A stretch of 64,000 bases of DNA from Marichromatium gracile (GTDB taxonomy: Bacteria; Pseudomonadota; Gammaproteobacteria; Chromatiales; Chromatiaceae), in assembly GCF_004343155.1 (NCBI RefSeq), contig NZ_SMDC01000004.1:186001-250000 (forward strand), written 5' to 3'. The notes beneath the pieces are model-generated. The model had not been told where the DNA came from, did not search any database, and saw only the letters and a program-made list of their open reading frames with translations. Position numbers and translations under genes: made by a program. This document shows, one piece after another, positions 27,487 to 36,151 of the stretch. Within the stretch, counting starts at the first letter, position 1; each line of letters starts with the position of its first letter.

Positions 27487-30400
27487 ATGGATGAACAGAT
27501 TTCGGGAGCCGTCGCCGTCATGGAACACCCTATCACCCAACCTCCCTTCGTTGGCGCCTCGCGCATGCGGCTCGTTGACGGTTTGTTCTCGGTGCTGGAT
27601 GAGGTCAAGGCACAGGGCGAGACCCGGTTGGTCTCACTGGAGGCGCCCTCCGGCTGGGGAAAGACGCGAGTCGCCCAGGAGTTCTACGCCCGGCTCGCCG
27701 CGCGCGAGGCCGAGAGCAATCCCGAACGCTACTGGCCGGCCAGCATCCTCGACACCATTCCGCAGGCCCGGCTCGATCAGGTCGGCTCGCGGCGCAAGCA
27801 TGTCTACCCCAAGTGGGTCGAGCGCACGCCCAATGCCCTACCGAGCTTCTTCTGGTGGGGCATCGCCTGCGACATGCGCAGCGACGGCACCCCATCGGAG
27901 GCCTTGCTCACCGATCTGCGCCAACTCGAAACGCACGCCCTTTATCTGGAAGCGGCCTGGGCGGCGGCGGTCTCGTTCAAGGAGCGACATTTCCCCAGTC
28001 TCGAGCAGGCCCGCACGCGCTTTCTCAGCGCCCGAAAAGCGATCATGGAGGCAGGTTTTGATGAACTCGTCGGCTTCGGCATCGGAAAGGCACTGGAACT
28101 CACCCTTCCAGGCGGCGGCATCCTCGCGCAAATCGCCCGACTCACGGCGGGCAAGGCCATCGAAGGCAGACGCAACGCGGCCCACATCAAGGCCGGTGGC
28201 CGCCTGGAGATGGATCAACCGACGGATATCATCGACGGGTCGGTCAACCTCATCACCCGGCTCGCCCACCCCGAACTGCCATTCGTCATCTTCGTCGAGG
28301 ATCTGCACCGCGCCACACCACTGGTCGAAGAGTTGCTGGCCCGACTGGTGCGCTCGAACGCCGCCATCCTCATCATCACCAGCACCTGGCCGGGAGAACT
28401 CGAAAGGCTCACGCAGCTCAACACGCTGCTGGAGGACGCAACCCTGCGGCAGCGCTGCCGACGTGTCCGCCATGATCAGCCACCGCCCCCGTCCTTCCCG
28501 GCTGATGCCTCTCTCGACGCCCTCCCCACCGAGTCCCTGGCCGAGCTGGTGAGCGCCTACTACCCAGGCACGGCCGCCGAAGTCGTGGATCATCTGGCGC
28601 GGCGCTACAACAACCCACTCCCGCTGGAGCTGGTCTGCACCATGCCAAAGCTCCAGCGTCGCTATGGCGGCCGCGCACTCGAACTCAGCCCGGAGACGAT
28701 CGACGCCCTGCCCGACAACGACGTCCATGCACTCTATCGCGCACTCTGGGAGGAACTACCAGAGACTGCCCGCCAGGCCCTCGCCCTGGCCACGCTCGCC
28801 ATCCCGGATCGCGCCAACGCCTGGCACAACGGCTTCACCGGTCAGGCCATCGCGGCCTGCAGCGATCTGACCGACAACACGCGCATCGCCGAGCACCTGA
28901 CAACAGACCAAATCCCCCATGGCTGGGTGCGGGCCATCGAGGCCCTGCTTCGTCGCTTCAACGAGCCAGATCAGCGGCAGATCGCCGAGGAAGAGCGCGG
29001 GCAATTCCTCTTCGATCCTGACATCGACGCCTTCTATCGACACCTCGGGGAACAGATCCGACACCAAGCCCCCGGAGAGACCGAGCGCGAGACCCAACAT
29101 CGGGCCTGGCTCACGCTCACGCTCCACCACCAGGGCAAGGGCGAGATCACCGACACCGAGGCCCTGATGGCCATTCGAACCCTCCAGCAAGCCCTGGCCG
29201 ACCTGCCACGAGAACTGCCGACCCGGATCCGGCTGGGCGACTATCTGGAGCGATTGCAGGTCAACGAGGATTCGACTGAGTTACTCGAGGCAAGGGCAGC
29301 TTATAGTCGAGCCCTTGGAGAATCGGGAAAGCTTGAAAAGGCACTCAACAGCCTGCAGACCCTGCTCGCCGATCAGATCCGCATCCTCGGACCCGACCAC
29401 ACCGGCACGCTCACCACGCGCAACAACATCGCTTACTGGCAAGCAGAGTCCGGTGCCATCAAGGAGGCGCTCGCGGCCTTCGAGGCCCTGCTCGCCGATC
29501 AAACCCGCATCCTCGGGCCCGATCACCCCGACACGCTTACCACGCGCAACAACATCGCTCTCTGGCAAGCCGAGTCCGGCGCCATCGCCGCCGCGCTCGC
29601 CGCCTTCGAGGCCCTGCTCGCCGATCAAACCCGCATCCTCGGGCCCGATCACCCCGACACGCTCTCCATGCGCAACAACATCGCCGCCTGGCAAGCCGAG
29701 TCCGGTGCCATCGAGGACGCGCTCGCCGCCTTCGAGGCCCTGCTCGCCGATCAAACCCGCATCCTCGGGCCCGATCACCCCGACACGCTCAGAACGCGCA
29801 GCAATATCGCTTACTGGCAAGCCCAGTCCGGCGCCATCGCGGACGCGCTCGCGGCCTTCGAGGACCTGCTCGCCGACCGAACCCGCATCCTCGGGCCCGA
29901 CCACCCCGACACGCTCAAAACGCGCAACCACATCGCTTCCTTGCAAGCCGAGTCCGGCGCCATCGCGGACGCGCTCGCCGCCTTCGAGGCCCTGCTCGCC
30001 GATCAAACCCGCATCCTCGGGCCCGATCACCCCGACACGCTCGCCACGCGCCACAACATCGCTTACTGGCAAGCACAGTCCGGCGCCATCGAGGACGCGC
30101 TCGCCGCCTTCGAGGCCCTGCTCGCCGATCAAACCCGCATCCTCGGGCCCGATCACCCCGACACGCTCAGGACGCGCAGCAATATCGCTTACTGGCAAGC
30201 CCAGTCCGGCGCCATCGCGGACGCGCTCGCCGCCTTCAAGGCTCTGCTCGCCGACCGAACCCGCATCCTCGGGCCCGATCACCCCGACACGCTCAACACG
30301 CGCAACAACATCGCTCACTGGCAAGCCGAGTCCGGCGCCATCGCGGACGCGCTCGCCGCCGCCGAGGCCTTGCTCACCGATCACACCCGTATCCTTGGAC

Positions 30401-30774
30401 CTGATCACCCCGACACGCTCAGAACGCGCAGTAATATCGCTCTCTGGCAAGCCGAGTCCGGCGCCATCGAGGACGCGCTCACGGCCTTCGAGGCCCTGCT
30501 CGCCGATCAAACCCGCATCCTCGGGCCCGATCACCCCGACACGCTCACCACGCGCCACAACATCGCTTCCTGGCAAGCCAAATCCGGCGCCATCGAGGAC
30601 GCACTCGCCGCCTTCGAGACCCTGCTCCCCGATTACACCCGCATCCTCGGGCCCGATCACCCACACACGCTCGCCACACGAGAAAACATCACTTATTTGG
30701 AAAAGAAAGTAAGTAGCGCAAGACACACAAAGATCTCTACCGATTTACAGATAGAATGGTCGACAACGTGGTGA
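27487..30774 (+). CDS. Large STAND-like P-loop NTPase with C-terminal TPR array
   Basis: 1095 residues from the ATG just after GGAGG; an ATG ten codons later (27517) is an alternative. The N-terminal NTPase has Walker A APSGWGKT (53-60) and Walker B FVIFVED (266-272), then an unassigned helical region (about 400-600). Residues about 618-1070 are ten tandem 42-residue TPR units of the kinesin-light-chain type, each with (R)ILGPDHPDTL ... NIA.WQA.SGAI..ALAAFEALLAD. This NTPase-sensor-repeat plan is that of STAND proteins, which include bacterial immune proteins, but no nuclease, protease or other effector domain is recognisable at the N-terminus. The gene stands alone and has visibly lower GC than its neighbours, which suggests transfer. 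Assignment to defence is inference. Confidence 0.8.
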   Translation: MDEQISGAVAVMEHPITQPPFVGASRMRLVDGLFSVLDEVKAQGETRLVSLEAPSGWGKTRVAQEFYARLAAREAESNPERYWPASILDTIPQARLDQVGSRRKHVYPKWVERTPNALPSFFWWGIACDMRSDGTPSEALLTDLRQLETHALYLEAAWAAAVSFKERHFPSLEQARTRFLSARKAIMEAGFDELVGFGIGKALELTLPGGGILAQIARLTAGKAIEGRRNAAHIKAGGRLEMDQPTDIIDGSVNLITRLAHPELPFVIFVEDLHRATPLVEELLARLVRSNAAILIITSTWPGELERLTQLNTLLEDATLRQRCRRVRHDQPPPPSFPADASLDALPTESLAELVSAYYPGTAAEVVDHLARRYNNPLPLELVCTMPKLQRRYGGRALELSPETIDALPDNDVHALYRALWEELPETARQALALATLAIPDRANAWHNGFTGQAIAACSDLTDNTRIAEHLTTDQIPHGWVRAIEALLRRFNEPDQRQIAEEERGQFLFDPDIDAFYRHLGEQIRHQAPGETERETQHRAWLTLTLHHQGKGEITDTEALMAIRTLQQALADLPRELPTRIRLGDYLERLQVNEDSTELLEARAAYSRALGESGKLEKALNSLQTLLADQIRILGPDHTGTLTTRNNIAYWQAESGAIKEALAAFEALLADQTRILGPDHPDTLTTRNNIALWQAESGAIAAALAAFEALLADQTRILGPDHPDTLSMRNNIAAWQAESGAIEDALAAFEALLADQTRILGPDHPDTLRTRSNIAYWQAQSGAIADALAAFEDLLADRTRILGPDHPDTLKTRNHIASLQAESGAIADALAAFEALLADQTRILGPDHPDTLATRHNIAYWQAQSGAIEDALAAFEALLADQTRILGPDHPDTLRTRSNIAYWQAQSGAIADALAAFKALLADRTRILGPDHPDTLNTRNNIAHWQAESGAIADALAAAEALLTDHTRILGPDHPDTLRTRSNIALWQAESGAIEDALTAFEALLADQTRILGPDHPDTLTTRHNIASWQAKSGAIEDALAAFETLLPDYTRILGPDHPHTLATRENITYLEKKVSSARHTKISTDLQIEWSTTW
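29338..30712 (+). repeat. Near-identical 126-bp coding repeats (TPR units)
   Basis: ATCCTCGGGCCCGATCACCC recurs with 126-bp spacing; there are eleven ILGPDH occurrences and ten full units. Most units differ at only a few bases, so the array is young or homogenised by recombination. The first (about 29383) and last units diverge most. Confidence 0.9.
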
Positions 30775-30853
30775 CAAGCGCGGATCGGCACGCCCAACGA
30801 GCGGTCTGACTCGCCCCGCCTCGTCATCTCCCAGGCACAACCAAGGAGCCCCC

Positions 30854-31204
30854 ATGTCCCTTCCCGAACAATCCGGCTGCGCCCTGCACGAGCCGTTCGC
30901 GCTTCAGGTGCTGGGTGAGGAGATGGCGCCCGAGTTCCCCGATCGTTGCATCGTGGTGATCGAGCCGACGCCGCAGTGTGTCGACGGGGCCTATGTGTTC
31001 GCCGAGGTCGAGGGGGTGCGGTGGTTCCGGCAGTATCGGCGCGACGCGGCGGGCGAGCGGTTGGTGGCGCTCAATCCCCGCTATCCCGAGATCCGGCTCG
31101 ACGGGCTGGAGTGGGCGGTGCTGGGGGTGATCATCCAGCGCAACATCCGCCGTCAGGTCAAGCACTACGACGACAGCCTCGCCACCGATCTCACCGGCCA
31201 GTGA
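30854..31204 (+). CDS. S24/LexA-like domain protein without catalytic serine
   Basis: 116 residues. The segment FALQVLGEEMAPEFPDRCIVVIEP aligns with the S24 peptidase motif in which GDSM carries the catalytic serine; here the position is GEEM, with glutamate. Later segments (GAYVFAEVEGVRWFRQY, LVALNPRYPEIRLDG) follow the fold. There is no helix-turn-helix. Auto-cleavage therefore looks impossible, and the domain may only bind a partner. Its stop overlaps the ATG of the RND adaptor (TGATG), so it is the first gene of the pump operon and a plausible regulator or accessory of it. Confidence 0.75.
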   Translation: MSLPEQSGCALHEPFALQVLGEEMAPEFPDRCIVVIEPTPQCVDGAYVFAEVEGVRWFRQYRRDAAGERLVALNPRYPEIRLDGLEWAVLGVIIQRNIRRQVKHYDDSLATDLTGQ

Positions 31205-32256
31205 TGTCCCCTTCTCTCCGCGCGGCGCTGTCGTTGCCGCTGGTGTTGGCGCTGCTGCTCGGCGGCTGTGGCGATGAGACGCCCTCCCAGGCGCGCGCGG
31301 CGCGGCCCGCGCCCAAGGCGCATCTGGTCGCGGCGCTGCAGGTGACGCCGAGCGCGGTGCCGATCACCCACGAGCGCCCGGGCTCGCTGCGTTATCGTCG
31401 GTTGGTGCGGGTGTTCAATCAGGAGGAGGGGCGGATCACCGCGCTCGATCTCTACGAGGGCGACCGGGTCGAGCGCGGTCAGTTGCTGGTGGCGCTCGAC
31501 GATCGGCTGCTGGAGGCCGAGATCGCCGCGGCGCACGCCACCCTCGAACAGGCCGAACTCGACCTCAAGCGACTCGAGGACCTGCGCGCGCGCCGCGCCG
31601 TCTCCGAGTCGGAGGTGAGCCTCGCGCGCACCGCGCTGCGGGTGGCGCGCGCCGAGCTGGAGCTGCTGGAGACGCGCCGCTCCTTCACCCGGATCGAGGC
31701 GCCCTTCGCCGGGGTGATCACCGAGCGGCTGGTCGAGCCGGGCGATTTCGTCTCCAAGAACACCCAGTTGCTCGCGCTCGCCGACCCGGACTCGCTGGTC
31801 GCCGAGGTCGCCGCCTCCGAGCTGCTGCTGCCGCATCTGGCCGTCGGCGACGCGGCGAGCCTGCGCATCGACGCGCTCGGCGCGCAACGCTTCCCGGCGC
31901 GGGTGCTGCGCATCCATCCCAGTCTGGAGCGGCGCACCCGCCAGGGCATCGTCGAGCTGGCGCTCGATCCCATCCCCGCCGGGGCGCGCGCCGGGCAGTT
32001 CGTGCGCGCGCGGCTCGAGAGCGCGCCGGTCGCGCGGCTGCTGATCCCCTTCAACGCGCTGCGGCGCGATCGCCAGGGCGAGTTCGTCTGGCTGATCGAT
32101 GCGCAAGGTCGCGCGGCGCGGCGCGCGGTGCGCAGCGGTCTGCAGGTGGAGGACCGGGTGGAGATCCGCGACGGGCTCGCCCCCGGCGAGCGGGTGATCA
32201 CCCGGGGTTTCCTCGGGCTGCGCGCGGGCAAGGCGGTGGATGTCGTGTCAGACTGA
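31204..32256 (+). CDS. RND efflux periplasmic adaptor lipoprotein
   Basis: About 350 residues. SLPLVLALLLGGCGDE is a lipoprotein signal with the lipobox cysteine, so the protein is anchored to the inner membrane. The lipoyl halves (EGRITALDLYEGDRVERGQLLVAL and FTRIEAPFAGVITERLVEPGDFV) flank a helical hairpin; the beta-barrel and membrane-proximal domains follow. The ATG overlaps the stop of the S24-like gene. The partner permease is two genes downstream. Confidence 0.88.
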   Translation: MSPSLRAALSLPLVLALLLGGCGDETPSQARAARPAPKAHLVAALQVTPSAVPITHERPGSLRYRRLVRVFNQEEGRITALDLYEGDRVERGQLLVALDDRLLEAEIAAAHATLEQAELDLKRLEDLRARRAVSESEVSLARTALRVARAELELLETRRSFTRIEAPFAGVITERLVEPGDFVSKNTQLLALADPDSLVAEVAASELLLPHLAVGDAASLRIDALGAQRFPARVLRIHPSLERRTRQGIVELALDPIPAGARAGQFVRARLESAPVARLLIPFNALRRDRQGEFVWLIDAQGRAARRAVRSGLQVEDRVEIRDGLAPGERVITRGFLGLRAGKAVDVVSD

Positions 32257-32283
32257 GTGATCCCATCGCCACTGACGACAGCC

Positions 32284-32913
32284 ATGCCTATTGCACCGAT
32301 GCACATCGAACGTCTCTATCAGGCCGTCGAGCTGGTCAGCGCCAGCCGGTTGCGCGCCAACGCCCCCGCGCTCACCCGGCTGCACAGCTACCCGGCGCTA
32401 CTCGGCGCCGCCCAGGCGCCGGCGAGCGACACCACCGAGGCCTTCCTGCGCTGCGCCGCCCTCGCCCACGCCTGGAGCACGCAGGCGCTGCGCCTCGACA
32501 CCGCCGAGCTGGGCGCGGCGATCGCCGCCTTCGACGCCGCGCGCGCGCCCGAGGCGGTGGTCGGCAGCGGTCTGATCGACCCGGTGGCGGCCTGTCTCGG
32601 CTCGCTGGAGAACGCCGCGACCCTGCTCCATCTGGCCAACCCCGCGCGCTTCTCGCTGTGGGACCGCGAGCTGGAGGCGGTGCACCTCGGCGAGCCGCCC
32701 TCGGAGTATCACATGGGGCAGGCGCGCAGCTATCTGCGCTTCCTCGCCACGGCGCAGGAGGTGATCGCCCACCCGCTGTTCCTCACCTTCCACCATGCCT
32801 TCTGCACCGCGCACCAGGCGCGGTTGCAGCGCCTCGGTATCCCGCCCTACCCGCTCAGCGAGCTGCGGGTGGTGGAGTCGGCCGCCGCCGAGCTGGCCCG
32901 CGCCGGGCGCTGA
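32284..32913 (+). CDS. Unrecognised 209-residue protein inside the RND operon
   Basis: I do not recognise a family with confidence. The protein is soluble and mostly helical, without signal peptide. The most conserved-looking part is the C-terminal half: LLHLANPARFSLWDREL, SEYHMGQARSYLRFLATAQEVI and HHAFCTAHQARLQRLGIPPYPLSELRVVESAA. A proline-phenylalanine-WD pattern of this kind is seen in several families of small helical proteins. The start is uncertain: GTG at 32257 directly after the adaptor stop, or ATG at 32284 or 32299. It sits between adaptor and permease genes, so it is very likely co-expressed with them. Confidence 0.65.
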   Translation: MPIAPMHIERLYQAVELVSASRLRANAPALTRLHSYPALLGAAQAPASDTTEAFLRCAALAHAWSTQALRLDTAELGAAIAAFDAARAPEAVVGSGLIDPVAACLGSLENAATLLHLANPARFSLWDRELEAVHLGEPPSEYHMGQARSYLRFLATAQEVIAHPLFLTFHHAFCTAHQARLQRLGIPPYPLSELRVVESAAAELARAGR

Positions 32914-32922
32914 GGGGCGGCG

Positions 32923-35900
32923 GTGGTCGCGGCGCTGTCGAGCTGGTCGGTGCGCCACCCCATCGGGGTGGTGGCGCTGACGCTCGCGGTGATGGTGCTC
33001 GGCGCACTCTCGCTGAGCCGGCTTAACATCGACCTGTTGCCGCAGATCGTCTACCCCGACGTGCGCGTGCGGGTGCTCGACCCCGGCGTGCCGGCGGAAG
33101 TGATGGAGGACGAGTTCACCCGGCAGCTCGAGGAGCAACTGGCGATCACCGAGGGGGCGATCGCCATCCAGTCGCAGACCAGCGAGGGGCGCAGCGCGGT
33201 CGATCTCTCCTTCCGCTACGGCACCGATATCGATCAGGCGTTGCAGGACGCCAGCGCCCGGCTCGATCGCGCCAAGCGCTTCATCCCCGACACCGACGAC
33301 CCGCCGATCATCTACAAGCGCGACCCCTTCCAGTTGCCGGTGGCCGAGTACGTGGTCGGCTCCGACAGCCGCGACCCGGTGGCGCTGCGCGCCTGGGTCG
33401 ACTACCGTCTCGCCCCGGCGCTGCTCAACCTGCCGGGGGTGGCCGCCGCCGAGGTCGGCGGCGGGCTCGAACGCGAGGTGCAGGTGATCGCCGATCAGTA
33501 CCGCCTCGCCGCGCTCGGGCTGGATGCGCGCGACCTGGAGGCGCGGCTGCGCGAGACCAACCAGGACGTCGCCGGGGGACGGCTGCGGATGCCCGAGGGC
33601 GAGATCAGCGCCCGCGCCCAGGGGCGTTTCGAGTCGGTCGCCGAGATCGCCGCGCTGCCGCTGCGCCTTACCGAGGCCGAGCGCCCGACGGCGCTGCTGC
33701 GCCTCGACGAGGTGGCGCGGGTGATCGACGGCGCGGCCGAGGAGCGGCTGCGCATCCGGCTCGACGACCGCCCCGGGGTCAAGCTCTCGATCCAGAAACA
33801 GCCGCTGGCCAACACCGTCGCCGTGGTCGATGCCGTCGACCGGGAACTCGAACGTCTCGCCGCGCAGCGGCGCATCCCCGAGGACATCGCCATCGAGCGC
33901 GTCGACGATCAGGCGCGCTACATCCGCCAGTCCCTGGCCAACGCCATCGGCGCGGCGGGCAGCGGCGCGCTGCTGGCGATGGCGGTGGTCTATCTGTTCC
34001 TCGGCAGCCTGCGCCGCACCCTGATCATCGGCTCGGCGATCCCGATCGCGGTGCTGGTGACCTTCATCCTGATGGCCGCCAACGGGCTGACCTTCAACAT
34101 CATGACCCTCGGGGGGCTGGCGCTCGGCATCGGCATGCTGGTCGACAGCACCATCGTGATGCTGGAGAACATCCAGCGCCACCAGCGCGCCGGGCGCGCC
34201 CCGGAGGCGGCGGCCGACGCCGCCGCGCGCGAGGTGACCAGCGCGATCGTCGCCTCGACCTCGACCAACCTCGCCGCGGTGCTGCCCTTCCTGTTCATCG
34301 GCGGGCTGGTGGGGCTGCTGTTCGAGGAGCTGATCTTCACCATCTCGGCGGCGATCCTCGCCGCCATGGTGGTCGCGCTGACGCTGGTACCGGCGCTCGC
34401 CGGGCGCGTCCCGGCGGCCGCCGAGGGGCGCGTGCGCGCGGCCATCGACGACGCCGTCGCGGCCCTGCAGCAGGGCTACGCGCGACTGCTCGGGCGGCTG
34501 CTCGGCTGGCGCTGGGCGGTGCTCGGGGTGTTCGTCGTCGCGCTCGCCGCGAGCCTGCCGTGGCTGCTCGCCGCGCCGCAGAGCTTCCTGCCCGAACTCG
34601 ACGAGGGCGATGTGCGCATCAGCCTCACCGCCGACGACTGGGTCGACATCGAGCACATGGACGCGCTCACCCGCGCCGTCGAGTCGGTGGTGGCCGAGCA
34701 GCCGGGGGTGCGCGCCATCTTCACCACCGTCGGCGGCTTCGTCTTCGGCCGCTCGAGCTTCGAGAGCCCCAACCGCGCGAGCCTCCAGGTGCTGCTCGAC
34801 CCGCTCGCCGAGCGCGCGCTCGACACCCCCGCCTGGATCGCCGCCACCCGCGCGGCGATCGCCGAACGCGCGCTGCCGGGGCTGCGCGTGAGCCTCTATA
34901 CCCGCGGTATCCGCGGCATCCGCTTCAACCGCGGTGACGACGACCTCAGCCTGCGCATCCAGGGGCCGGACCTGGCCGAGCTGGGGCGGCTCGCCGACCG
35001 GGTGGTCGAGCGGTTGGGCAGCGTCGAGGGGCTGAGCAACCTGCAACACAGCTACGAGGAGGTCGACCAGGAGATCGCCATCCGCCTCGACCCCGAGCGC
35101 GCGGCGAGCTTCGGGCTCGATGTCGAATCGGTCGGCACCCTGCTGCGCTATGCGCTCGAGGGGCGGCTGGTGGGCGAGTATCTCGACGGCGACCGCGCCA
35201 TCGACCTGCGGCTGCGCCTCGATCGCGAGCAGCTCGACACCCCCGGCGATCTGGAGTCGATGATCCTGTTCAGCGCCACCGAACCGCGCCGCGCGCTGCG
35301 CCTGGGCGATCTCGCCGAGGTCGCCTTCCTGCCTCAGCCCTCGACCATCCTGCGCGAGCGCCAGCAGCGCATGGTCGAGATCAGCGCCTCGGTCGACCCC
35401 GCGCTCGGACTGGAGCGGGCGATCGGCGCGGCGCTGGCCGCCGCCGCCACGATCGAGCTGCCGCCGGGCTACAGCCTCTACGAGGGCGGCACCCTGGAGA
35501 CCCTGCAACAGGGCCGCGAGATGGGCCGCATCCTGCTCGCCCTGGCGCTGCTGCTGGTGCTGGTGGCGATGGCGGTGCAGTACGAGTCGGTGCGCAACCC
35601 GCTGATCATCCTCTTCTCGGTGCCCTTCGCGCTGATCGGGGTGGTGCTGGGGCTGTGGCTCACCGGGCTGGGGGTGTCGATGCCGGTGTGGCTGGGGCTG
35701 ATCATGCTCGCCGGCATCGTCGTCAACAACGCCATCGTGCTGGTCGAGTTCATCGAGCTGGAGCGGCGCGCCGGACACGCGCTGGAGACGGCGATCCTCA
35801 CCGCCGCGCGGCTGCGCCTGCGCCCGATCCTGATGACCACGCTGACCACGGTGGTCGGCATGCTGCCGCTGGCGCTCGCCCTCGGCGAGGGCGCGGAGAT

Positions 35901-36003
35901 GCTCCAGCCGCTGGCGGTGACCATCGTCGCCGGGCTGGCCTTCTCCACCCTGGTCTCGCTGCTGCTGGTGCCGGTGGTCTATCGGCTCGCCGCGCGCGGG
36001 TGA
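32923..36003 (+). CDS. RND-family efflux permease
   Basis: 1026 residues starting at a GTG 10 bp after the preceding stop. TM1 is WSVRHPIGVVALTLAVMVLGALSLSRLNIDLLPQI. The TM4 region LGGLALGIGMLVDSTIVMLENIQRHQ has one aspartate (GMLVDST) where HAE1 pumps such as the one at 5912 have two (VVDDA), as in the branch of efflux RND proteins related to MdtBC-like/uncharacterised HAE. The C-terminal partner segment is GLIMLAGIVVNNAIVLVEFIELERR. Substrate unknown. No outer-membrane channel gene follows. Confidence 0.9.
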   Translation: MVAALSSWSVRHPIGVVALTLAVMVLGALSLSRLNIDLLPQIVYPDVRVRVLDPGVPAEVMEDEFTRQLEEQLAITEGAIAIQSQTSEGRSAVDLSFRYGTDIDQALQDASARLDRAKRFIPDTDDPPIIYKRDPFQLPVAEYVVGSDSRDPVALRAWVDYRLAPALLNLPGVAAAEVGGGLEREVQVIADQYRLAALGLDARDLEARLRETNQDVAGGRLRMPEGEISARAQGRFESVAEIAALPLRLTEAERPTALLRLDEVARVIDGAAEERLRIRLDDRPGVKLSIQKQPLANTVAVVDAVDRELERLAAQRRIPEDIAIERVDDQARYIRQSLANAIGAAGSGALLAMAVVYLFLGSLRRTLIIGSAIPIAVLVTFILMAANGLTFNIMTLGGLALGIGMLVDSTIVMLENIQRHQRAGRAPEAAADAAAREVTSAIVASTSTNLAAVLPFLFIGGLVGLLFEELIFTISAAILAAMVVALTLVPALAGRVPAAAEGRVRAAIDDAVAALQQGYARLLGRLLGWRWAVLGVFVVALAASLPWLLAAPQSFLPELDEGDVRISLTADDWVDIEHMDALTRAVESVVAEQPGVRAIFTTVGGFVFGRSSFESPNRASLQVLLDPLAERALDTPAWIAATRAAIAERALPGLRVSLYTRGIRGIRFNRGDDDLSLRIQGPDLAELGRLADRVVERLGSVEGLSNLQHSYEEVDQEIAIRLDPERAASFGLDVESVGTLLRYALEGRLVGEYLDGDRAIDLRLRLDREQLDTPGDLESMILFSATEPRRALRLGDLAEVAFLPQPSTILRERQQRMVEISASVDPALGLERAIGAALAAAATIELPPGYSLYEGGTLETLQQGREMGRILLALALLLVLVAMAVQYESVRNPLIILFSVPFALIGVVLGLWLTGLGVSMPVWLGLIMLAGIVVNNAIVLVEFIELERRAGHALETAILTAARLRLRPILMTTLTTVVGMLPLALALGEGAEMLQPLAVTIVAGLAFSTLVSLLLVPVVYRLAARG

Positions 36004-36151
36004 ACACACCGGGCTTGTCGCCGTGCGTCTCGCAAGGGATGATGTCGTTCAAGGGATTGAGCCTGGACGGGCGGGTCTCCGCCAGGAGTGTGGCTCAGGG
36101 TCGCGGAACCGATCCACGCGGACATATCCGGTTCCGGAGTCAAACCACACC

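Noticed and set aside
29281-30726. Antisense frame of 481 codons with regular repeats over the TPR array
   Set aside because: Its repetitiveness only mirrors the 126-bp coding repeats on the plus strand; codon usage and known domain content support the plus-strand protein.
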